45,540 nucleotides of DNA from Bacteroidota bacterium. Its GTDB lineage: Bacteria; Bacteroidota; Bacteroidia; Bacteroidales; JAADGE01. The position numbers and the translations under genes were made by a program. Shown piece by piece: positions 1-8,401 of this stretch. Within the stretch, counting starts at the first letter, position 1, and each line of letters opens with the position of its first letter. The stretch is taken from positions 1 to 45,540 of the forward strand of contig JAJRUH010000108.1 of assembly GCA_024277895.1 (NCBI GenBank), written 5' to 3'. The notes beneath the pieces were generated by a model. The model saw nothing but the letters and a program-made list of their open reading frames with translations. It made no database searches and was not told the DNA's origin.

Positions 1-108
1 CCACAGGCACACCATCTTTCAAATTTCTCTTATTTCACAGTATTTATATACGACTTCAAACGAGAAACTTGAAATCTAATGCACCTGTGAGCTTTTCAGC
101 AAGCCCTA
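1..108 (-). repeat. Left copy of a terminal inverted repeat, cut by the window edge
   Basis: Bases 41-108 are a perfect 68-bp reverse complement of 45255-45322, and bases 1-20 are a perfect reverse complement of 45424-45443. Between these blocks the left copy has a 20-bp spacer (21-40), while the right copy has 101 unrelated bases. The repeat probably runs past base 1. The 68-bp block contains a small imperfect hairpin (GATTTCAA facing TTTGAAGTC). It has no coding potential and no transposase beside it. It is best read as a dispersed modular repeat such as a MITE or REP-like element, or the remnant of an insertion sequence end. Confidence 0.85.
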
Positions 109-133
109 AATAGAATAAACAGAGCTTAACAAT

Positions 134-166
134 AAAAAAAGACTTTCATTTTGACAGTCTTTTTTT
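134..166 (-). terminator. Terminator closing the leftward sulfur operon
   Basis: An 11-bp A/T-flanked stem (AAAAAAAGACT facing AGTCTTTTTTT) with an 11-nt loop lies 80 bp past the stop codon of the 246-1565 gene. It is U-rich on either strand, so it could work in both directions. An almost identical copy lies at 11624-11656, beyond the other end of the sulfur block. Confidence 0.75.
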
Positions 167-245
167 ATTCGAAAATATAATATCTTGATTTTGAACCAAA
201 AATATTGATCAGACACAGCTCTGTCGTGTATATTAAAAAACTGCA

Positions 246-1565
246 TTAATATTTTTCAAAAGGTTCCCAAACTTTTTTTCGGTATTTTTCTCTGTCAAAA
301 TGTTCACAATCATCAACAGAATGAACTTCCGAAATTGTATAAGCGGCTTTGTGCATATATTGATAAGCTCTGTTTGCCGATTCACCCATATTTATAAAAA
401 CTGATTCACCGTCTTTTATCAAACCTCTTTTAAGTGCTTCGAAGAAACCGAGCAATCCGGCAGCCGAAGCAGGTCCTATTTTTATTACACGCTCGTAAGC
501 AACGAGACGTATCATATCCAAAGCCAAATCTTCCTTTACGGGAAATATTTCTCCGCCGCTTCGTTTTACGAGAGGTCCCATTAAAGGATACATCCCCGGA
601 TTTCCGGTAGCTATGGTAGGAATAAGCACTTCAGGATTTTCATAGATAGGATAATCTTTTTCCCAGCCTTCGGGATAATTATTTTCTTTAGCTTTTTTCC
701 AAGCATCAGCCATAGGAGCACATCTGTCGCCCTGCGAAAGCAAGAATCTGGGAAGTTTTCCGAAAATATTAAGTTCTTCAAAATCTTTAAATGCTTTTTC
801 TACGGCAAAAGGTCCCGTTCCGCCGCTTAATGCCTGAATATATACATCGGGGATTTTACCGAGCAGACGTATCATTTCAAAAACTTGTGTTTTTTTTGCT
901 TCAAGACGCAGCGGATCAAGATTTCCGCCGGTAATTAAGGCATTATATTTTTTTGCATATTCGGCGGCAACTTTTTTTGCGTAAGCATAATCGCCCTGCA
1001 CGTGAAACACTTTTTGTCCGTAGGCACTGATATGAGCCATACTGTCGCTGAAAGCATCTCCGGGCATAAATATTGAGCATGAAATTCCGGCTTTCGCCAA
1101 ATAATGAGCAAATGCTGTAGCCGTATTTCCGGTACTTGCTACAACATATTCTTTGATCCCGTGTTCTTTCAAAACGCTTGCAGCAACTGCACCTCCCTTA
1201 TCTTTAAAAGTTCCGGTTGCAAAACTTTTGTCATTTCTGTTTATAAAAACTTCAAGATTAAGATTGTATTGTCTTTTTGCATAATCTTCAAAAAAGGACC
1301 AGCGTTCGATAGGTGCTACTCCTTCACCGTCGGTTACAATATTTTCTTTATTTTCTAAAGGAAGAAAATCAAAATAATGCCATAAACTTTCGGGTTTTGC
1401 ATCTTTTCCGATAAGTTCTTTTATCCGTTCTTTTGGTGTATTGTAAATTGTATCAATCTTATTATCACCGCATTTCGGGCATTTTTGCCCACCTTCAAAC
1501 CATTCTTTAAAACCTTCGATTTCTTGTCCGCAAGTTTTACATTTGAAATAAAATTTTTTGCTCAT
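246..1565 (-). CDS. Threonine-synthase-family PLP enzyme; candidate cysteate synthase
   Basis: This is a fold-type II PLP enzyme of 439 residues. A zinc-ribbon-like N-terminus (Cys 9, 12, 29, 32) is followed by the PLP-lysine motif TGTFKDKG (probably Lys121), the phosphate/substrate loop STGN (144-147) and a glycine-rich PLP-phosphate loop SGGTGP. These features place it in the threonine synthase family. In methanogens a branch of this family is cysteate synthase, which joins O-phosphoserine and sulfite. Here the gene ends a run of sulfate-activation genes and lies in the same block as a cysteate-type acyltransferase gene, so cysteate synthase is a reasonable inference. Plain threonine synthase remains the main alternative. 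It has its own -7 element (1580-1587) and a terminator. The start is the ATG just downstream of that promoter. Confidence 0.6.
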   Translation of the reverse strand: MSKKFYFKCKTCGQEIEGFKEWFEGGQKCPKCGDNKIDTIYNTPKERIKELIGKDAKPESLWHYFDFLPLENKENIVTDGEGVAPIERWSFFEDYAKRQYNLNLEVFINRNDKSFATGTFKDKGGAVAASVLKEHGIKEYVVASTGNTATAFAHYLAKAGISCSIFMPGDAFSDSMAHISAYGQKVFHVQGDYAYAKKVAAEYAKKYNALITGGNLDPLRLEAKKTQVFEMIRLLGKIPDVYIQALSGGTGPFAVEKAFKDFEELNIFGKLPRFLLSQGDRCAPMADAWKKAKENNYPEGWEKDYPIYENPEVLIPTIATGNPGMYPLMGPLVKRSGGEIFPVKEDLALDMIRLVAYERVIKIGPASAAGLLGFFEALKRGLIKDGESVFINMGESANRAYQYMHKAAYTISEVHSVDDCEHFDREKYRKKVWEPFEKY

Positions 1566-1579
1566 ATTGCTTTTTTTTG

Positions 1580-1587
1580 CAAAGATA
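1580..1587 (-). promoter_or_regulatory. Bacteroidota -7 element for the threonine-synthase-like gene
   Basis: On the minus strand this reads TATCTTTG, an exact match to the TAnnTTTG consensus, about 15 bp before the ATG. No clear -33 TTG partner was identified. Confidence 0.6.
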
Positions 1588-1618
1588 AAAATTATAGAAT
1601 GCCGGAGATAATGATTTT

Positions 1619-1918
1619 TTACATATATGAAAGAATGCGTTTTTTAACTTTAAAATAATGAAAAATTCCGTACGAAAAAAGCAATAATGCAATAATCATT
1701 AAAATAATTCCGAGAATGTAGATATTCTTTAATGCTTGTAATTTAATAATTGCCAATCCGGAACTCAGCATTACCACAAATGATCTGAAAAAGGCTAAAA
1801 ACGTACGTTCATTTGCTAATTTTGTCCTGTCGATTGCTAACTTTTCACTGACAGTTAATATATGTTTTTCATTCATAAAGTATTCTGAAGGATTTAATAA
1901 AGGTCTATTTTTTTGCAA
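1619..1918 (-). CDS. DUF202 (YidH-like) small membrane protein
   Basis: A protein of at most 99 residues. It carries the DUF202 signature DRTKLANERTFLAFFRS followed by two hydrophobic segments (about residues 48-66 and 70-88), so it is an inner-membrane protein of unknown function. The track start overlaps the end of cysQ by 14 bp. An in-frame ATG at 1876 (MNEKHIL) would remove the overlap and still keep the whole domain. I cannot decide between them, because genes here lack visible ribosome-binding sites. It is cotranscribed with cysQ by position. Nothing in the sequence ties it to sulfur metabolism. Confidence 0.8.
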   Translation of the reverse strand: MQKNRPLLNPSEYFMNEKHILTVSEKLAIDRTKLANERTFLAFFRSFVVMLSSGLAIIKLQALKNIYILGIILMIIALLLFSYGIFHYFKVKKRILSYM

Positions 1919-2720
1919 TAAAATACGGATTAAGTAAATTTTCTTTATTATAATTTAAAGGTGAACTGTCAATTTTGGTTACACTTCCTCCGGCAGCTGT
2001 TACAATGGCATGTCCGGCAGCGATATCCCACTCCATAGTGGGTCCGAAACGAGGATAACTATCGGCTTTGCCTTCGGCAATCATACATAATTTCAGCGAA
2101 CTTCCTCTGCTTATTATTTCAATTTTGCCATGTTCTTTTTCTAATTTCTCAAAAGCTTCTTTTGTTTCGTCATTCATATGCGAACGACTGCCGACAACCG
2201 TAAATATTTCTGTTTTATCAACCGGTAATTTTTCGGAAATATCAATCAGAAATTCAAGATTTTCAATTTCTAAACCCATCCACTGCAAATAATCCATTTT
2301 ATATGCTCCGATGCTTTTTTCGGCAAAATATAAAATTCCGTTTACGGGAATATAAATTACTCCGGCTACGGGAATATTATTTTCAATTAATGCTATATTT
2401 ACCGTAAAATCACCGTTTTTTTTAATAAATTCTTTTGTTCCGTCGAGCGGATCGACCAGCCAAAATAATTCCCAATCTTTTCTTTCCGAATACGGAATAT
2501 CTTTTCCTTCTTCGCTTAATACAGGCAAGTTTGTTGTCTGCAAAATTTGCATAATTACATTGTGTGCATTTTTATCGGCTTGCGTTAAGGGTGAGTTATC
2601 GGCTTTTATACTTGTATGAAAATCATTGCTTTCATAAACTTTCAGAATTGCTTTACCGGCTTGAACCGATGCTTTAATTGCCGTAAGAATTAAATCTTTT
2701 ACATATTTTTTGTCTGCCAT
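1905..2720 (-). CDS. cysQ: 3'(2'),5'-bisphosphate nucleotidase CysQ
   Basis: A 271-residue inositol-monophosphatase-fold enzyme with the metal-binding EE pair (SEEG, 70-71), the motif WLVDPLDGTKEF (88-99) and the C-terminal WDIAAGHA. CysQ hydrolyses 3'-phosphoadenosine 5'-phosphate (and PAPS) to AMP (and APS) in the cytoplasm, and so relieves product build-up during sulfate use. It lies in the sulfur block downstream of the dehydrogenase. One oddity: the block has no APS kinase and its reductase looks APS-specific, so PAP must come from elsewhere, or CysQ may act on PAPS made by an unlinked kinase. The length is normal. Confidence 0.88.
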   Translation of the reverse strand: MADKKYVKDLILTAIKASVQAGKAILKVYESNDFHTSIKADNSPLTQADKNAHNVIMQILQTTNLPVLSEEGKDIPYSERKDWELFWLVDPLDGTKEFIKKNGDFTVNIALIENNIPVAGVIYIPVNGILYFAEKSIGAYKMDYLQWMGLEIENLEFLIDISEKLPVDKTEIFTVVGSRSHMNDETKEAFEKLEKEHGKIEIISRGSSLKLCMIAEGKADSYPRFGPTMEWDIAAGHAIVTAAGGSVTKIDSSPLNYNKENLLNPYFIAKK

Positions 2721-2777
2721 AATTTGTTTTTATTTTCTGTTATCTGCAATTTATCCTCTTGAGAAACTTGTGTTTTG

Positions 2778-2859
2778 TCGCCCGGAGAGAGACGTTTTAC
2801 AATTATCGCCTCAGAGAGACGACTTACAACTGTCGCCTCAGAGAGACAACTTACATTCT
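2778..2859. repeat. Three tandem 27-28 bp hairpin units between cysQ and the dehydrogenase gene
   Basis: Units start at 2778, 2806 and 2833 and share TCGCCTCAGAGAGAC followed by TTACA. Each unit can fold on itself (GTCGCCTC, loop AGA, GAGACGAC) with one or two imperfect pairs. The third unit includes the last codons and stop of the dehydrogenase gene. The 71-aa plus-strand ORF here only reflects the repeat (repeated RETTY). Confidence 0.75.
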
Positions 2860-3606
2860 GTGTGTATATGAAGAATTTGCTTGTGCCGCAGGCATAATTA
2901 AAATATCATTGATGTTTACATGCGGCGGGCGTGTTACTGCAAATTCAACAGCTTCTGCAATATCCTGTGCATAAAGAGGTGTCAACCCTTCATAAACTTT
3001 ATCGGCTTTTTCTTTATCTCCCAAACGCACAAGTGAGAACTCAGTATTTACTGCTCCGGGAGAAACCGATGTTACTTTAATACCGTACGGTAACATATCA
3101 ATACGCATAGCTTTTGTTATGGATTCAACAGCATGTTTGGTTGCACAATACACATTTCCTTTTAAATAAGTTTCTTTACCGGCTATTGATGAAATATTTA
3201 CGATATGTCCTGATTTTCTTTCAACCATTTTAGGCATAATTGCACGCGAAATATACAGCAAACCTTTTACGTTGGTATCAATCATTTTTTCCCAATCGTC
3301 AATGTCTGCTTCATGAATTAAGTCTAAACCCGATGCTAAGCCTGCATTGTTTATTAAAAGGTCAATATTTTGAAAGTTTTTCGGCAAAGTTTCGATTTGC
3401 TTTTTTGTTTCTTCTCGATTTCTGATATCAAAATTTAAAATCAAAACTTCAATTTGATATTTTGCTTTCAATTCCTTTTCAAAATTTTGTAATCTTTGCA
3501 GGCGTCTGCCGGTTATGATTAAATTATAATTATGTTTTGCCAACATTAAAGCTGTTGCTTTTCCTATTCCGGAAGTTGCTCCTGTAATTAGTGCTGTTTT
3601 ATTCAT
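2851..3606 (-). CDS. Short-chain dehydrogenase/reductase; candidate 3-ketocapnine reductase
   Basis: A classical SDR of 251 residues. It has the Rossmann motif TGATSGIG (8-15), NNAG, the catalytic serine in NISSIAG and the YxxxK pair in VYCATKHAV, and most resembles YdfG-like NADP-dependent 3-hydroxy acid dehydrogenases. The sequence does not show its substrate. Sulfonolipid synthesis needs a keto-reduction after the cysteate acyltransferase step, and this is the only SDR in the block, so that role is a fair guess. A YdfG-type serine or 3-hydroxypropionate dehydrogenase is the alternative. The stop codon falls inside the third tandem repeat unit. Confidence 0.85.
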   Translation of the reverse strand: MNKTALITGATSGIGKATALMLAKHNYNLIITGRRLQRLQNFEKELKAKYQIEVLILNFDIRNREETKKQIETLPKNFQNIDLLINNAGLASGLDLIHEADIDDWEKMIDTNVKGLLYISRAIMPKMVERKSGHIVNISSIAGKETYLKGNVYCATKHAVESITKAMRIDMLPYGIKVTSVSPGAVNTEFSLVRLGDKEKADKVYEGLTPLYAQDIAEAVEFAVTRPPHVNINDILIMPAAQANSSYTHRM

Positions 3607-3663
3607 TTTATATTCATTTTAAAAAAGGTAAAAGTTCTTCAGAAATATTTCATATTAATTTTG

Positions 3664-3891
3664 TCAATGATTAAATTTTGGTTTAAATTGTCTTTTTTTC
3701 TTAATTGTCATTTTCCGTTTCAATAAAAAATAAACTATAGGTCCGATTACCGGCAAAATGATAATAAGAAAAAGCCATAGTGAATTTCCATATTGAATTG
3801 CAAAACGAGATTTAACAATATCAATTAATGCCCAAAACCATAAAAAGAGGGATAAAATTGATAAAACTGAAATTAGCAATAAATATTCCAT
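3664..3891 (-). CDS. PLDc_N-type small membrane protein
   Basis: A 75-residue protein with two membrane segments (about 3-25 and 38-58) around a short loop, ending in a very basic tail. The second segment, LPVIGPIVYFLLKRK, fits the PLDc_N module otherwise found at the N-terminus of cardiolipin synthases. No phospholipase D catalytic domain follows, so it is a stand-alone version. It lies 14 bp after the transporter gene and 57 bp before the dehydrogenase, probably in one transcript. Its function is unknown. Confidence 0.72.
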   Translation of the reverse strand: MEYLLLISVLSILSLFLWFWALIDIVKSRFAIQYGNSLWLFLIIILPVIGPIVYFLLKRKMTIKKKRQFKPKFNH

Positions 3892-3905
3892 AAGCGTTTT
3901 TTTAA

Positions 3906-5681
3906 TTAAAAATACATTAAACTCAATATAGTAACAGTAACAATCATATAAATTATTGTTAAAGGTGTTCCGATTTTTAAGAAATCTTTGAATTTATAAC
4001 CGCCGGGACCGTAAACCATTAAATTTGTTTGATAACCTATAGGTGTCATAAAATTTGCAGCAGCAGCATAAGCTACTACGAGAATAAAGGGCATTACATC
4101 GGCGTTCAAACTTAAAGCAAGTGATAAAGAAACAGGAAAAATTACGGCAACCGCAGCCTTATTTGTGATAAATGCTGCTAATATTGCAGTGATAAAATAA
4201 ATTCCGGTTAAAATTCCTATAGTTCCGAAAGGTTTAAAAACTGTGATAATACCTGTTGCAAACATATCGGCAACACCTGTTTTAATCATTGCCGTACCGA
4301 GTGCCAAAGAAAGAGCAATTACAAGGATAAGATCATAATCTACACTTTTTATTAAATCTTTAGGACGTGTAATTTTAAAAATAACCAAACCTGTAAGCAA
4401 GACTAATAATCCGTTAAATAATTTTATTAATCCGATTGCCGATAACAAAATAACTGCAATTGTTCCGCCGACAAGAAAGGTAGTTCTGGCAAAACCAATA
4501 CGCCTGAATTCTTTAATTCTGGAAATTAAATAAAAATCTGAAGTATCTTTATAACGGGCTTCAAAATAGGTTCCGGCAAGTAACAAAACTGCATCACCCG
4601 GTTTTAACTCCACGGAACCTATTTTTCCTGCTAAAGTTTCTCCGTTTCGGTGAACGGCAATTGCCGTTGCGTCAAATTTAGCTCTGAAATTAACTTCTTT
4701 TAATGTCTTTCCTTTTAATGCTGAATTATGCGAAATCACAATTTCCAGAACTTCGGTATTTTTCTTTCGTGAAAACATGCCGACAGAGGGGATTTCAATT
4801 CCGTCACGTGATTTCACAAAATCGGCAATGGCTTTTGTATTTCCTGTGAATAACAATATATCTTCTTCCAAGAGAATGGTATCATTAGGAACGGCAGTAA
4901 TTCGTGTATTTTCTCTTAATATTTCAAACAGAAAAAGACCTTCCAAATTTCTTAATCCGGCTTCGGCAATTGTTTTTCCTATTAAAGAACTGCTTCCTTT
5001 TATTCGACCTTCCATAATATATTCTCTGGAAATTTCAGGAATAGTTTCAATAACACTTTTGTGATCGGGTAATAATTTTTGACCGAAAACAAGCAAATAA
5101 ATTATTCCTATAATCAACATTGGTAAACCGACCGCCGTAAAATCAAAGATTCCTAATCCGGGAAGGTTGGGAATTATTTTCTGATCGGTTACTAAACCAT
5201 TGACAATTAGGTTAGTAGAAGTGCCTATCAATGTCGTACAACCACCGAGAATAGCAGCGAACGATAGCGGAATCATTAATTTAGATACAGATGCTTTATA
5301 TTTTTGTGCTCCGGTATGTACATAAGGCATCATTAAAGCAACAAGCGGTGTGTTATTTAAAAAAGCTGACAAAGGAGCTACAATCAACATCATTCGGGCA
5401 CTAAAACTTTTCATTGTTTTTGCCCCTTTAAAAATTGAATTAAAAAAAATATCCAGAACGGATGTTCTTCTGTAAATATCACCGAGCAGCAAAAGCATAA
5501 TGATAATTGCAATTTGTTCGTTTGAGAACCCGTCAATAATTTCGGAAGGTTTTAATACATGTGTCATTCCCAGCACAATAACCGCAATAATAAAAGTCAT
5601 TGTCGGTCCCACAATTTCAGTATATAATGAAACTATAAGAAAAAGCAAAACGAGAATTACGATTATTGCATCAAACGACAT
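3906..5681 (-). CDS. SLC13/DASS-family anion permease with RCK-C domains, probably sulfate
   Basis: A 591-residue inner-membrane transporter. Two hydrophobic halves carry the paired family motifs FLNNTPLVALMMP and IGTSTNLIVNGL in the first half and FITNKAAVAVIFP with FMTPIGYQTNLMVYGPGGY in the second. Between them (about 210-370) lie two soluble TrkA-C/RCK-C domains, typical of the bacterial sulfate-permease branch. Its place next to cysN, cysD and cysQ supports sulfate import, although dicarboxylates cannot be excluded from sequence alone. It has its own -7 element (5704-5711) and starts a second transcript within the block. Confidence 0.85.
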   Translation of the reverse strand: MSFDAIIVILVLLFLIVSLYTEIVGPTMTFIIAVIVLGMTHVLKPSEIIDGFSNEQIAIIIMLLLLGDIYRRTSVLDIFFNSIFKGAKTMKSFSARMMLIVAPLSAFLNNTPLVALMMPYVHTGAQKYKASVSKLMIPLSFAAILGGCTTLIGTSTNLIVNGLVTDQKIIPNLPGLGIFDFTAVGLPMLIIGIIYLLVFGQKLLPDHKSVIETIPEISREYIMEGRIKGSSSLIGKTIAEAGLRNLEGLFLFEILRENTRITAVPNDTILLEEDILLFTGNTKAIADFVKSRDGIEIPSVGMFSRKKNTEVLEIVISHNSALKGKTLKEVNFRAKFDATAIAVHRNGETLAGKIGSVELKPGDAVLLLAGTYFEARYKDTSDFYLISRIKEFRRIGFARTTFLVGGTIAVILLSAIGLIKLFNGLLVLLTGLVIFKITRPKDLIKSVDYDLILVIALSLALGTAMIKTGVADMFATGIITVFKPFGTIGILTGIYFITAILAAFITNKAAVAVIFPVSLSLALSLNADVMPFILVVAYAAAANFMTPIGYQTNLMVYGPGGYKFKDFLKIGTPLTIIYMIVTVTILSLMYF

Positions 5682-5703
5682 ATACTCGAATTAAAAATAA
5701 AAT

Positions 5704-5711
5704 TCAAAAGT
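5704..5711 (-). promoter_or_regulatory. -7 element for the SLC13 permease operon
   Basis: The minus strand reads TACTTTTG (TAnnTTTG), 23 bp before the ATG at 5681. The cysN-permease spacer also holds a 12-bp direct repeat (GAAAGTTGATAC at 5732-5743 and 5746-5757) just upstream of this element. That could be an operator, but I see no dyad. Confidence 0.55.
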
Positions 5712-5852
5712 AGAAAAAAAGTCGGATATTTGAAAGTTGATACAGGAAAGTTGATACTTCTAATCGGAAATCGGTGTTGATTGCTTCGAGAGTGATACCG
5801 GTTTTGCCTGCTTCGACTTTGCTCTGTAACTGCTCAGATTATTGTCATAAAA

Positions 5853-7139
5853 TTATGCTTTGTCAATAATCATTCCTGCACCTAAGGTTTCATTTGTAAC
5901 TTCATCAATTAATACAAAACTGCCTGTGTTTCTGTTTTTTCTGTATCCGTCATAAAATATAGGTTTGGAAGTTTTAATTTGAATTCTGGCTATATCATTC
6001 ATTTTAATTTCTTTATCATCATAATTTCTTTCCAAAGAGTTAATATCCATTTTAAATTTAACATCCTGAATGATACATTTAACATCGTTAGTGGTATGTC
6101 GGAGTGAATATTTTCCTCTCAAAATTAAAGGTCTTTCGTTAAACCAACTTATCATAGCAGTAATATCCTGAGATTTTCGAGGAAGATTATCACTTTTTGC
6201 AATCATATCACCTCTGCTTATGTCAATATCATCTTCAATTGTAATTGAAACTGATTGCGGAGCAAAAGCCATATCAAGTGTTTCGTTTAAAGTATCAATT
6301 GTTTTAATTTTTGATTCCAAGCCGGAAGGTAAAACTTTTATTTTATCTCCGACTTTAAAAATTCCTCCGTCAATTCTGCCGGCATATCCTCGGTAGTCGT
6401 GAAATTCATCTGATTGCGGACGAATAACATATTGAACAGGGAATCTTGCATCAACATAATTATTATCACCTTTAATATAAATGTTTTCAAGTAAATACAA
6501 TAAAGTTGTTCCCTGATACCAAGTCATTTGTTTTGAAGGTTCAACAACATTATCTCCTTTTAAAGCACTTATAGGTATAAATTCAATATCTTTCACATCT
6601 AATTTAGGTGCAAACGACATAAATTGTTTTTTAATTTTTTCGTAAGCTGATTCATCATAATCAACTAAATCCATTTTGTTAATACACACTACTATATGGG
6701 GTATCCGGAGTAAAGAGGCGATATAAGAATGTCTTAATGTTTGTTCAATTACACCGTGTCTTGCATCAATTAAAATAATTGCCAAATTAGCCGTAGAAGC
6801 ACCGGTTACCATATTTCTGGTATATTGAATATGCCCGGGAGTATCGGCAATAATAAATTTTCTTTTGGGTGTTGCAAAATAGCGGTATGCTACATCAATT
6901 GTGATACCTTGTTCTCTTTCGGCACGTAGTCCGTCTGTCAGTAATGCCAAATCAGTTTCTTCGTTTCCTTTATTTCTGCTTGCTTTTTCAATTGCTTCAA
7001 TTTGGTCTTGAAAAATTGATTTGCTGTCGTATAATAATCTTCCGATAAGTGTACTTTTTCCGTCATCAACGCTTCCTGCCGTAGTAAAACGTAAAAGTTC
7101 CATATCGAGGTATCCGTTTGTGTCTTTTTTTTCTGTCAT
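5853..7139 (-). CDS. cysN: Sulfate adenylyltransferase large (GTPase) subunit CysN
   Basis: A 428-residue EF-Tu-like GTPase with P-loop GSVDDGKS (22-29), switch II DTPGH and NKMD, then two beta-barrel domains. CysN couples GTP hydrolysis to APS formation from ATP and sulfate by CysD in the cytoplasm. The length matches CysN alone: the fused APS kinase of CysNC (which adds about 200 residues) is absent, and no separate cysC is present in the window. It follows cysD by 55 bp in the leftward operon and is its last gene before the permease promoter. Confidence 0.95.
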   Translation of the reverse strand: MTEKKDTNGYLDMELLRFTTAGSVDDGKSTLIGRLLYDSKSIFQDQIEAIEKASRNKGNEETDLALLTDGLRAEREQGITIDVAYRYFATPKRKFIIADTPGHIQYTRNMVTGASTANLAIILIDARHGVIEQTLRHSYIASLLRIPHIVVCINKMDLVDYDESAYEKIKKQFMSFAPKLDVKDIEFIPISALKGDNVVEPSKQMTWYQGTTLLYLLENIYIKGDNNYVDARFPVQYVIRPQSDEFHDYRGYAGRIDGGIFKVGDKIKVLPSGLESKIKTIDTLNETLDMAFAPQSVSITIEDDIDISRGDMIAKSDNLPRKSQDITAMISWFNERPLILRGKYSLRHTTNDVKCIIQDVKFKMDINSLERNYDDKEIKMNDIARIQIKTSKPIFYDGYRKNRNTGSFVLIDEVTNETLGAGMIIDKA

Positions 7140-7194
7140 TATATTTTGAAATTTGAAGTTGGGTGTTTGAAATTTGAAATCAGGAACTTATAAT

Positions 7195-8100
7195 TTAGAA
7201 ATAACCTTCTTTTTTTCTGTCTTCCATTGCAGTTTCCGAACGTTTATCATCAAATCTTTGACCTCTTTCGGTTGTTCTTTCTGCTGCTATTTCGTCAATA
7301 ATATCTTTTAAATTATCTGCTTTGGAACGGGTTAAACCGGTATTTGTAATATCACCGATTGTTCTGCATCTTACGTCAAGTGTTTCTATTTTTTCATTTG
7401 GTTTTAATTGCATAAAAGGAGCTGCAGCAAGTAAAACACCATCACGTTCAAAAACATCTCTTCTGTGCGTATAATACAAACTCGGAATTTCAATATCTTC
7501 CATATAAATGTATTGCCACACATCTAATTCTGTCCAGTTACTTAAAGGAAAAACTCGGAAATGTTCGCCCATACGTTTTTTACCGTTAAAAATGTTCCAA
7601 AGTTCCGGTCTTTGATTTTTAGGATCCCATTGACCGAACTCATCTCTGTGTGAAAAAAAGCGTTCTTTTGCACGGGCTTTTTCTTCATCTCTTCTTCCTC
7701 CGCCCAAAGCTGCATCAAATTTATGCTCTTCGATTGCATCAAGCAAAGTAGTAGTTTGCAACACATTACGACTTGCATTGTAACCGGTTTCTTCCTGAAC
7801 TTTACCTTCATCGATTGTTTTTTGGACAGATCCTACATATAGTTTTACACCATACTTTTCAACCAAATTATCTCTGAATTCAATTGCTTCTTTAAAATTA
7901 TGTCCGGTATCAATATGCAATAAAGGTATCGGAACTTTTGCCGGGTAAAAAGCTTTTCTTGCCAGGTGAAACATAACGATAGAATCTTTTCCGCCGGAAA
8001 AAAGGATAACGGGATTATCAAACTGTGCAGCTACTTCTCTGAAAATAAAGATTGATTCTGCTTCTAATTCTCTTAAATGATTAAGATGGTAATTATTCAT
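7195..8100 (-). CDS. cysD: Sulfate adenylyltransferase small subunit CysD
   Basis: A 301-residue PP-loop ATP pyrophosphatase-fold protein. It has the loop LFSGGKDSIVM (33-43), the GGGRRDEEKARAKER segment and the conserved C-terminal DDKRSETAMEDRKKEGYF. It catalyses adenylyl transfer from ATP to sulfate, giving APS, with CysN as partner. It lies in the same orientation as, and directly before, cysN. The order cysD-cysN is standard. The length is normal and nothing looks damaged. Confidence 0.96.
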   Translation of the reverse strand: MNNYHLNHLRELEAESIFIFREVAAQFDNPVILFSGGKDSIVMFHLARKAFYPAKVPIPLLHIDTGHNFKEAIEFRDNLVEKYGVKLYVGSVQKTIDEGKVQEETGYNASRNVLQTTTLLDAIEEHKFDAALGGGRRDEEKARAKERFFSHRDEFGQWDPKNQRPELWNIFNGKKRMGEHFRVFPLSNWTELDVWQYIYMEDIEIPSLYYTHRRDVFERDGVLLAAAPFMQLKPNEKIETLDVRCRTIGDITNTGLTRSKADNLKDIIDEIAAERTTERGQRFDDKRSETAMEDRKKEGYF

Positions 8101-8147
8101 ATATTTTTGTTGTTTAAAACTTGAAATTCGAAACTTGTTATTTGAAA

Positions 8148-8390
8148 TCAGCTGTTTCTTGTTTTGTTTATAAATGCGTTTAATTTAGGACCTAATTCAT
8201 TGATTATTTTTTCATATTTTTCAATTTGTTTTTTATTCAATATTTTTCTTCTGATTAATTTCCTCAACCAAGTTTTTGTTTCTTCAAAAGAACCCCTTGA
8301 GTACAAATAAAATTTTGTTCTGTCTTTTGGCGTATATCTTCCGAAACCTTCTGATAATTTATAAATATCCAAATTTTCAACCGATATCAT
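8148..8390 (-). CDS. Four-helix-bundle (S23-type) protein with an internal deletion
   Basis: An 80-residue protein. Residues about 13-75 (SEGFGRYTPKD, then FYLYSRGSFEETKTWL) match the C-terminal half of the four-helix-bundle family first seen in 23S rRNA intervening sequences. Full members are about 115-130 residues. The first dozen residues (ENLDIYKLSE) look like the usual N-terminus, so the protein reads as if 40-50 residues (most of helices 1 and 2) were removed, joining the two ends. It sits between cysH and cysD, 11 bp after cysH. Function is unknown and it may be a remnant. Confidence 0.55.
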   Translation of the reverse strand: MISVENLDIYKLSEGFGRYTPKDRTKFYLYSRGSFEETKTWLRKLIRRKILNKKQIEKYEKIINELGPKLNAFINKTRNS

Positions 8391-8401
8391 AACAATACAA
8401 G

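Noticed and set aside
2759-2974. 71-aa plus-strand ORF with RETTY repeats
   Set aside because: It is a translation of the tandem hairpin units and overlaps the end of the dehydrogenase gene; no gene-like start or context.
7140-8147. TTTGAAATTTGAAATC-like motifs in the spacers around cysD
   Set aside because: They are degenerate and common in AT-rich Bacteroidota spacers; no consistent spacing or dyad was seen.
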